A stretch of 64,000 nucleotides of DNA from Syngnathus acus (lineage: Eukaryota > Chordata > Actinopteri > Syngnathiformes > Syngnathidae). How positions within the stretch are numbered: position 1 is the stretch's first letter; each line of letters begins with the position of its first letter. Positions 53,701 to 64,000 of this stretch are shown here, one piece after another. A program made the translations under genes and the position numbers. The stretch is taken from assembly GCF_901709675.1 (NCBI RefSeq), contig NC_051090.1, forward strand, positions 86,001 to 150,000, given 5' to 3'. The notes under the pieces are model-generated. The model saw only the letters and a list, made by a program, of their open reading frames with translations, was not told the DNA's origin and did no database searches.

Positions 53701-55646
53701 GCTGGTCCGCAAGCGTCTCCAGTGTCTTTTTTTTGTCCTGACTGTTGGGACTGTAGATGCTCTGAAAGGCTCCCGGATTAGCGCAAGTGAACACCTGAAA
53801 AGAATTCACGTTTGGAGTTTTTTGAACTTTATTTAGAACTAATCCACACCTGATTTCATGAACATCTTTTCAAGTGCGTGTTTTAAAAAAGAGGAGTTCA
53901 AACTAGACAGCAAAAAGAAGAAAAGGCATGAAAGCTCTTAGACATAACCTACCTGTGCTTCATGTGGCATGAAGGAAATGTGGATTTCTTTGCAAATCCG
54001 AATGTACTTTGCACAGTACAGCTTCATATTGTTGAAAAGGTCATCAGGGCAGTCTGTGGGACACAGCTCTCTTATTCGCTTGCATAGTCTCAAAATCAGT
54101 CAAAAGCGGATCATCTTTAGTAGGGCTGTAACCATATGTTATGTATGGTGATGAGGCCTAATGATTTGGCCATCATTCATGATTTGACCGTCATCATTGG
54201 GAGCTTAAGATCAGGGGATGCTTTGAGAATAATTGTCCATTTTTTGTCGACGTGAAGCCCTTTGAGACTGCTTGTGATTTAGGGCTATACAAATAAACTT
54301 GACTTGACTTGACCGGTGTTACTTACAGTCAGTGAAATAAACATATGCCGATTTGTATTTCGGTTTAGGTTTGAAGTCGGCAATAAAGGCATCCACAGAC
54401 TGTAAAAGAAGAAGGGGAAAAATGTCGTGATAAAACAGTGTTTGAGATCAAGAAGAAGTCACGGTATACCTGCGCTGTCGGTGTCATAAAGTAGATGGCC
54501 TTCATTTCCAAAACAGGTTCTCTCATTTTGTGCAGGTCCTCCACAACTAAAGGAAAGAGATCCATATATCTGCACATACTGCATTTCAAATGAACCCTAG
54601 TGCATACTGTTCAAGGAAAAGGAGTCCTGCAACTAACTCAAGATTGATAACCTACTTGTTATTTTCTCTGACATCAGATCCGACATTTTGCAGCATGATG
54701 ACAGGAGCTTGGTGGTAAACTGGTCCAGAATCAATATCTGTACCAGAGAAAATGGACACGTTTATGAAATCCTAATAAGATTAACAATACTTTCAATGGC
54801 AGAAAGTGCACACAAAAAAGGAGAAATTCAATCATTGAGTGAGAATATAGACTTGAAGCAGTAACCTGGGTGTTGTCTTAGCAAAACAAAACCAAGGCAA
54901 CGTGAAAGATTGCTTACCTTCCATACTTCTGATTTTCGGCAATCTTCAATAATCGTTTCTTTAATTCCTGTATAAACGAGTAAATGCGTCAGATATCGAG
55001 GCTGTCTTCAAGGAAATAAATGCATCATTTAATTTCTTTGTTATTTCACAATATTAGGATATGCTTCATCATTTCATTTCCTCGTTATTTCAAAATATGA
55101 TGAGATGCTTCGTCAGACATTAGAGCGTAGTACTGAAAGTTGTGTCTCGTGAGAAAGTTTCGTTTCGTTTTAAAGTTTGAGATCTTACATGCCATTCTTT
55201 TCTCTTGTTAGGGTAGAACATTCCAAAGGTCACCGGCCGGACACTGACATTGTTATTCTGCCTTTTGAACCGAGAGAGAGAGAGAGCGAGAAGACGAGGT
55301 GGGGCTGGCTTCAAACGACAGAGCGTTGACCCACTTTCGGACTGTGTCAAAATCAGATTGCAAAATCGGACTGCTGTTACCAACCATTAAGACAAGTCAA
55401 GTGCGCACGTAAATGGGCCAGGAGTCGAAATTGCGTCTCGTTCTTTCGCGTTTTCACATCGCCGTGCGTGAAAGTTGACGAGAACTGTCATTCAGTCACA
55501 AGGGAAGCAAGTGCTGCTTGGCCGATAGTTCTACGGCACAAAGTCACTGACTTGTACTGTTCATTGAACCACAAACGACTGACTATGATAGCGAACTTAC
55601 TTTTCCAAACTATTCTTTTCAGTCCGTTCTCTGGACCAGTTGCCAT
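50780..55646 (-). CDS. stxbp3: Syntaxin-binding protein 3 (Munc18-3/Munc18c, Sec1 family)
   Basis: This cytosolic SM protein clasps syntaxin-4 and controls SNARE assembly, for example GLUT4 vesicle fusion. Exon 1 (55646-55601) encodes [15 protein letters not shown]. Exon 2 (54966-54919) continues [16 protein letters not shown], and exon 3 [19 protein letters not shown] (about 54720). Next are [20 protein letters not shown] (about 54530), [14 protein letters not shown] (about 53970) and [20 protein letters not shown] (about 53740). Later come [37 protein letters not shown] (about 53240), [17 protein letters not shown]-like sequence (about 52640), [20 protein letters not shown] (about 52300), [20 protein letters not shown] (about 51820) and the end [18 protein letters not shown], stop 50780. 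[19 protein letters not shown] and [11 protein letters not shown] favour STXBP3 over STXBP1/2. It is next to fndc7, as in human 1p13.3. Confidence 0.94.
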
Positions 55647-56576
55647 CTTGACTTCCCTCCTCTTCTGCGCCCTTTCCTGTCTGCTCCGGTGTTTTGTCAA
55701 ATAACTTTATTTACCAAATGCAATTTACAATGTAATTACAGATAGAAACATGAACGAATAAGTAATAATAATAATCAAAAAATGCCGGCGTTGTAAATAA
55801 AAATGAAGAAATATTGAAAACATTGAAATGGGAAAATATTTTTAGTAGTAATAGTTTTAATAGCGTTCTTGTTTTTTCAACCAGATAAAGAATAGAAATA
55901 CATGGCAAACTTGTTTAGCAGCATACAGATAATGGGTTTCGTCTTGAAAAATTCTGTCTGATTTGTTTCCCTGTCTGGTCTGATGCGAGTGGCGCATGAT
56001 GCTAAACATTACGACTTCCGGTCTCAGGCTTGCGGCCCCTCACAGAGAGAAAATTGCGTTTGACGTGTATATATAATTTTGCTTGCTTCTATTGATGTCC
56101 ATATTAATATTTCATTATGAATAGCATTCTGATCAACTTTTATTATACATTCTTCCTCCACTTCCTTTCGGCTTGTCCCGTTAGGGGTCGCCAGAGCCAG
56201 TCATTCTTTTTCATCAAACAAACTGTACCTGCTGTAATAATAATAATAATAATAATAATCGTTATTATTATTATTATTAGTAGTAGTAGTAGTACTAGTA
56301 GTACTAGTAGTAGTAGTATTAGCAGTAATCATATTATTATTATTATTATTATTATTATTATCATTACAGCAGGTACAGTCTGTTTCTTTGTCATGTTTCA
56401 GCTTTGCTTTGATTGGACAGCATGCTAAAAAGGCGTGTCTTGGTGTATGTATTACAACCCAGACAGATACCAGATTGGTTTAAAAAAGGGTGAAACCGTT
56501 CCGACTGAGACTGAGTTTTTAATCGAATCATAGGGGAGAGAGTGGTAACAGAAAAAAAAAGAAGTCATTTTGAAGA
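55647..56576. promoter_or_regulatory. Divergent spacer between stxbp3 and fndc7
   Basis: A 0.9-kb head-to-head spacer, AT-rich, containing the inverted-repeat microsatellite block at 56215-56390. A short tract TTCGGCTTGTCCCGTTAGGG (about 56168-56187) resembles a piece of a dispersed fish retroelement 3' end. No exon is recognised. Confidence 0.5.
56215..56390. mobile_element. Palindromic element with (TAA)n/(TTA)n core
   Basis: The left end ACTGTACCTGCTGTAATAAT (about 56222) and the right end ATTACAGCAGGTACAGTCTG (about 56363) are inverted copies of about 19 bp. Between them are (AAT)n, (TAG)n and (TTA)n trinucleotide runs that are themselves roughly complementary, so the whole 170-bp block could fold as one long hairpin. 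It could be a MITE-like element or a microsatellite inversion. Confidence 0.55.
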
Positions 56577-56916
56577 ATGGGTGCACTGAAAGGTTTGGTT
56601 GCTTTCATCTTGGTGTGTATATACACACAGGTAAGAAAATGTCTTTTTATTCCCTAAAAATGTTGATAAAAGGTCAAAAAACGAAAATGAGAGTTATGTA
56701 CTTACAGATGTTCACATAAATTGGTTGAAAGAAAGCGTATTCATTTTTCTCATTGGAATTTACAGGTTTCAGCTGAAACGGGTATGGGATTTGATTCTTT
56801 TTTGAACGTAATTCTTTCTTTTGGCATTGGTGTACGTAGCACCAATGATATGTAACAACATAAAGTGCGTCCTACAATACAATACTGCTGTGTGGCATTT
56901 TGGCAAATGTGTTTGT

Positions 56917-56952
<36 letters not shown>

Positions 56953-59900
56953 GTTCACAGCATCAGTGTTCGCAGAGACATCCAGGAGCGTAACTCTCCG
57001 ATGGGACAGCTATCCCGGAGCCAGCTCCTACCTGATCAGCGTGTCCCTAGATGGCTCGCAAGATGTCATTGCTTTTGTCCAATTTGGTGGAAACACAGTG
57101 ATGGGCACCGTCAACTCTCTGTCCCCCAACAACATCTATGTCTTCACTCTTCAACCTTTGGATGTTAACCAAGACCCGCTGAACATTACAACTGTTTGGT
57201 CATTAACAGGTCAGATGAGCACGTTTTTTTTTTGCTTGACTCTATAATTGTGATCGTTAGAAGCAAAAGGGATGTGCTTCCTAAAATGCTACCAAGGAAA
57301 GAAAATGTCCCAACCTAATGAAAGTGTTTGTCATATTTCAGCTCCCGAGGTGATGGATCCCATCCAGACAGTCAAGCCAAAGGATAGCCAAACGTTAATG
57401 GTTGAATTCAACTCGGTTACAGGAGCCACTCATTACATTGTACGTGTCCAGAATTCAGCGGGGTTTTTTAGGGAGGACACAATTTCTTCCTCCCCAGCTG
57501 AGATCATTTCCCTCACGCCCTACACCGAGTATACGTTGAGCATCATGGCGGGGAACGACGGAGGTCGCAGCCAGCCGTCTCCCTCTGTGACCGGAATGAC
57601 AGGTACACTTTTCCCAGCGTGTGGGTGGGAAGCCTTCTCGCCAGAAAGCGGCAGCTGGTATTCCGCGTCAAACAAAAAGAGTCACGTCACACCCCGTTCT
57701 CATCTCTATTGTCTGAGAGCACCATCGCGCTCACTTGATACATCGTACGAGAAATATGACGAGCAGGGACCTGGTAACTTTAGCTGAGCTCTCTCTCTCT
57801 CTCTCTCTATCAAAAACACAAAGCCTTGTATTCAGCACGCAGCACGCATCTGTAGTCTCAAGGGAGCACACCTCATCCACGAGCAACAGTGTCATCACCG
57901 AGTTCAGTTCTAGGCTGCGTGAGTAGCCCGAGGCCCAAAAGCCAAAGGCTGAACGGAATCATAACATGTGCCTTGGAAACATATCTTGGGCCGACTCATT
58001 CGCTGTACTTTTCCAAAGCCGTACACAATGACTCAAGGCAGGCACTGCTGTAGCAAATGGTGCGGAAACATTTGAGCCAGGTTTTCTTCTCTCTCTCTCT
58101 CCTTCACAGTTTTGCCCCCTCTTCAGCCCATCACTTCTTCTCCCAGCAACGACAGCATTTTGATATCCTGGGACCCGATGGACGGTGCCGTCCAGTACAC
58201 CGTCATCCTGTACGAGGATTTCTCCAACACCACCGTCAAGCAGAACACGAGCGGCACCAATCTGACAGTGTCGGGACTTGACGCCGGCGCCCTCTTCACC
58301 ATCATGGGCTACGGCTGGGATGCGGAACAACGAAAGGGAGAGGCCGGTTTGTACGTCAACCAGACGACACGTAAGGAAGCACTTTGGTCTGTCACGTTTG
58401 CTCCTGTACGTCATCGACAGTCTGATGGCCAGACGTCTTTCATTCGCAGGACCTCCGACGCCGGATTCCGTCCAAGTCTCCGTGGCGACCATCGGCGAGC
58501 AAGCTGCGCTGTCCGTGTCCTGGGAAATCAAGCGGGAGCTTCATGGCAGCGTTGAGTACCGTGTGATGAGCAGCCAGAACCTCACTTGTAGCGCCTCATC
58601 CAGCCCTTGCGTCCTCTCGCCGGTCACGTGCGGAGAGGTGCACGTTATCCAGGTGACGGCATCCAACGACGCAGGAGCCGGCTACCCTTCGAGTCACGTG
58701 GAGTTCATTACCTGTGAGTAGCCGCATTCTCCCTTTGTCACCAACTCTTGAAAACCTTTTGAACCTTCTTACTTGCCAGTCCCCTGCCCACCCAAATCTT
58801 TATCTTTGGTGGAGTCCGTGGAAGGAAACTGCACGCTGTCCTGGGCTCCGGAGCCCTACGCGGAGAACTACACGGCCTACGTGAAAACGGCCGACGGCGG
58901 CGAGGAGACTTGCAACACTACCAGCCACAACTGCACCTACCGCTGCCAATGTGGCTACATGTTCCACATGTACGTGTTTGCCTACAACCACGCCGGCTCC
59001 AGTCCTCGGGGCCCTAGCGTCAACCACACCACCCGTAAGCGGAAGCTCGCTCGCTCGCTCGCTCGCTCGGTCTCTGGCGCTTTGGCTCAAGCCCTTTGGC
59101 CTTTGTCAGTGCCCTGTTGTCCAGAGGACGTGTCCGTCTCCCCGGTGAGTACGGACACTCTGGAGATCACGTGGACGGCGTCTCGGGGAGCAGATCTGTA
59201 CGAGACCCGGGCGGCGGATCTTTGGCGAGTCGTCCTGTGCAACGACACGGCGCCGGTGTGCGCCCTCTCCGACCTGAGCTGTGACAGTACCTACAGTGTG
59301 CTGGTGACACCCTGCAATGACTTGAGCGGCTGTAATCCCAAATGCAAAACTCACACCAAAGACACAGGTAAGAAGAGCACATGAGCGGCCGTCTGTCATG
59401 CCAAATGCCAAACTCACACCACAGACACAGACAGGCAAGAGCATACGCGCCATCCGAGAATGAAGATCCAATCATCTGTGAATGCACCCATGATCCCATG
59501 ACTTCTACTGGTTACGCATATTTGGAATGGGTTGTAGTTTCAGGAAGCCCTCCTGTAAAGTGTATCTCCTAAAAATGGATGTATATACGTATGATTGGAC
59601 CTACTGTCAGAGTCAATGTTTGAAAACAATCACTCCTGGGTATCCTGACTTTCTCGTTCTCTCGGCCAGCCCCCTGCGCGCCCACCGATATCCGTCTGGT
59701 TCCGAAGAACTCGTCCTGCGTCAGCGTCAGTTGGACCGCATCCAATCGTGCTGCCAATTACAGTGTGAGCGCTGTGGGAGAAGATGGCGTGCACACCTGC
59801 ACCGCTAGCGGAAGCAGCTGTGACATCGCAGGTCTGCCCTGCGGATCCGTCTACGAGGTCAGCGCCATAGCCACCGGCGCCGTCGGACAGAGTTTACCCA

Positions 59901-60321
59901 GCTACTGGGAAAGGCTGGAAACAGGTGAAGGATGAAAAAGAAAAAGGGCTGCCGCTCATTGGGCTGATTTAACGGTACCGTACTCCATTGCACAGAACCC
60001 TGTTGTCCGGCCAGTCCCACTGTGCACCAGGTGACTCAGGCCATGACCAACGTGTCGTGGTCTGACGCTAAAGGCGCTTCCACGTTTGTGACGACGTTGA
60101 CATCGCCGCGCGGTCACGCAAGCTGCCACACCCAGGACTACCACTGTCTCATGGGCTGCATCACTTGTGGCACAAACTACACAGTCACCATGGAGGCTGT
60201 CAGCCCCAGCGGACGCAGTGTCAACTGCACCTATCAGGGCTTCTCCTCCAGTCAGTCAGCAGCCACTTTCTGAACGCAGCTAGGTTCAGATACATACGTA
60301 CCATTGCTGCTCACGGCCCTC

Positions 60322-60359
<38 letters not shown>

Positions 60360-60892
60360 AGGTGCATGCTGTCCATCAGGCGTAAGGGTGTACAAGATGT
60401 CTGGCAACACTTTGCGGCTGCACTGGCGCACCACTGGCAGCGAGCACCGTTACGTAGCCCAACTCACGGGTAGCAACAACTCCTACAACTGCACCACCTC
60501 TGCGGGAGAGAGCAGCTGCGATATTGCAGACGTCCAATGTGGAGACGCTTATCACGTGGTGGTTGCCCCATTGACGCCAGAAGGAAGCAAAGTCTCATTT
60601 TGCACTCAGAGGGTTTATTCAGGTATTCAGGAGGCACACTCTCCTCAAACTCCAGGCAGAAATTCAATGGAGAAAGAGCAAACATTTGGGCTGATTGTCT
60701 ATTATTTCTCGTCTTTCAGTCACTTGCACCGAAAGTGATATTGGCACAGGTTAGTGTCTTTTGTCAAATCGGAAATCATGACGTCATACTGTCAAATACA
60801 CTCATCGCGGTTTTGCTATTTAAAGAAAAGTTCTCAATCAAATCCATGTTCTTGCAGTGATTTACAGAGGCAAGAGAAGTCTGGATCAGTAA
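56577..60892 (+). CDS. fndc7: Fibronectin type III domain-containing protein 7, 820 aa, 13 exons
   Basis: Secreted or cell-surface protein of unknown biochemical role. Exon 1 (56577-56630) encodes the signal peptide core ALKGLVAFILVCIYTQ; exon 2 (56766-56781) is 16 bp. Nine FN3 domains follow, each a single phase-1 exon: 56952-57209, 57342-57602, 58110-58370, 58450-58713, 58780-59034, 59110-59367, 59670-59924, 59996-60250 and 60362-60622. Short exons at 60720-60749 and 60858-60892 end VIYRGKRSLDQ. From the fifth domain on, each starts with a (P/A)C(C/A)P motif and holds extra conserved cysteine pairs such as CNTTSHNCTY and CTASGSSCDI, suggesting intradomain disulphides. Many N-x-S/T sites are present. 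All junctions are GT-AG and phases agree. One-exon-per-domain symmetry fits growth by exon duplication. Confidence 0.94.
60323..60361. repeat. (CTGT)n microsatellite forming an fndc7 splice acceptor
   Basis: Nine CTGT units run directly into CAG at the acceptor of the exon beginning at 60362. Confidence 0.93.
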
Positions 60893-61990
60893 GGTAAGTG
60901 GTGTCGTAAATATATATGCTACACAAGTTTGTATGCTATTTGCGACATTAAAACAGAAGCAACTCACAAAAGCTTGACATTGAAAACGCTGTTGGGTAAG
61001 TGTATCCATTTTATATCCGCAGCCTGCTGTCATATGATGCAAGTGCCCTGCTGTAAACTCATCGTCAATCTGCATCATCCCCTCCATGTTTGGGTCCATC
61101 TTCTCAGCCAGTAGGGAAGGCACCTTATCGTTGGTTTCATTTGTTAGTACCTTCCTGAGGTGATTGTAAGGCTCCTTCCTGTAAGGCTTCTTCGCCAAGT
61201 CTACACTTTTTATAAGTGTAAAAATGAAACATGTCACATGTGTTTGGCTACGTTTACGATTTTGTCAGTGATGTGCGCTTAACGACTGTCCTTCCTTCCT
61301 TCCTTCCTTCCTTCCTTCCTTCCTTCGGCAACCCATCCATACAAAGTAAATTTATAGTCATTGTACCAAGTAGGAAGCCTCCTGAGTCTGAACATGAACA
61401 ATAATGAGTGCCTTTGTTACTGTCAAATTGTATACTGTCTTTCTCAGGATGATTTAAATGCTTTGAAATGTCACTTGGGTTTTGCACACCCAGTGCGTCT
61501 TTCTGAGAATAAATGAATTCCCCAGTATTTGGTGTTTGTAATGTTTTTGCCACAAGCTCAGGTCTCACAAAGATCTTATTTATTTATTTATTTATTTTTT
61601 AATTCAATGGTTTGAATCATTTTAAAGTTCGCAGTAAAGTGACGACATCGCTGACGTTTACCAGACAAACCGTCAAAGTTCTGTCCCAATATGGCCGCCC
61701 GGCAACGCCGTCACTCCGAAATTGGATGGTTGGCTGGACTTTTTTTTTTTTTTTCTCTCTTTCTGACGTCCTGTTTTACGTAGTTCGCTCAAATCAATGT
61801 TTATTCGTTCCACCTACTGCGTAAATCTCATTTGATTTAATCAGTTTTCCTCTTTATAAACCAAAACATAAACCAGATCATTCACAGCCAACATCGCCAT
61901 CTCGCGTTAGGAGAGCAATAACATTTTCTAATCCGGTAGTTGCAGCCGGGAGGGAGTAAGTCAATCGATCTCCAAAAACAGCGAGGGGAA
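60893..61990. other. Spacer between fndc7 and henmt1
   Basis: It contains (CTTC)n at 61289-61326, a plus-strand AATAAA at 61508-61513 that could end the fndc7 transcript, (TTTA)n near 61575-61598 and a T-run near 61740. No exon is recognised. The henmt1 promoter should lie in the last few hundred bases. Confidence 0.5.

Positions 61991-64000
<2,010 letters not shown>

Noticed and set aside
55190-55280. Candidate stxbp3 exon 2 ([10 protein letters not shown])
   Set aside because: Joining it to exon 1 breaks the frame, while 54966-54919 fits both phase and family sequence ([16 protein letters not shown]).
57603-58109. Search for a tenth fndc7 FN3 exon in this larger intron
   Set aside because: No FN3 core (tryptophan/tyrosine pattern) or phase-1 exon with splice signals was found; it holds only CT repeats and unique sequence.

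Overview
The window is nuclear DNA of a compact ray-finned fish (teleost) genome. Genes have many short exons (mostly 60-260 bp), small GT-AG introns and very frequent microsatellites. Every recognisable protein matches a vertebrate family. I cannot fix the species from sequence alone. I reconstructed genes by joining open stretches at splice signals and comparing them with remembered family sequences; no database search was run.

Layout, left to right: pomgnt1 (1025-5997, minus), head to head with an intact interferon-induced TPR gene of the IFIT family (6699-8206, plus, with the classic 5-nt first coding exon). Next come a repeat-rich spacer, tut4 (terminal uridylyltransferase, 11056-18924, minus) and gpx7 (20434-21749, plus), the last two head to head. 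gpx7 converges on nek1 (22709-31535, minus). A gene-poor stretch of about 7 kb (31.5-38.6 kb) is rich in microsatellites and holds at least two TATA-type promoter candidates. It leads to a KLF2/4/17-class zinc-finger gene, probably klf17 (38631-40270, plus). A spacer at 40.3-44.1 kb carries a THAP-domain mobile-element remnant. Then follow ankmy1 (44149-49684, minus), stxbp3 (50780-55646, minus), fndc7 (56577-60892, plus) and the first part of henmt1 (61991 to beyond the right edge, plus).

The set joins several blocks that are separate in human: tut4-gpx7 (1p32), pomgnt1/KLF17 (1p34), stxbp3-fndc7-henmt1 (1p13), nek1 (4q33) and ankmy1 (2q37). The genes do not form one pathway. They cover O-mannosyl glycosylation, antiviral RNA sensing, RNA uridylation, ER redox control, ciliary and DNA-damage kinase signalling, transcription, vesicle fusion and piRNA 3'-end methylation.

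The most striking property is that simple tandem repeats repeatedly sit directly on splice sites. Examples are a (GTGA)n donor in tut4, a (GTAG)n donor and a (CTTT)n acceptor in ankmy1, and (CTGT)n and (CT)n acceptors in fndc7. In the klf gene, a GCA/GCG repeat starts 5 bp inside an intron and stays open in frame as polyalanine if the intron is retained. No bacterial-type operon, CRISPR array, tRNA or rRNA gene was seen.
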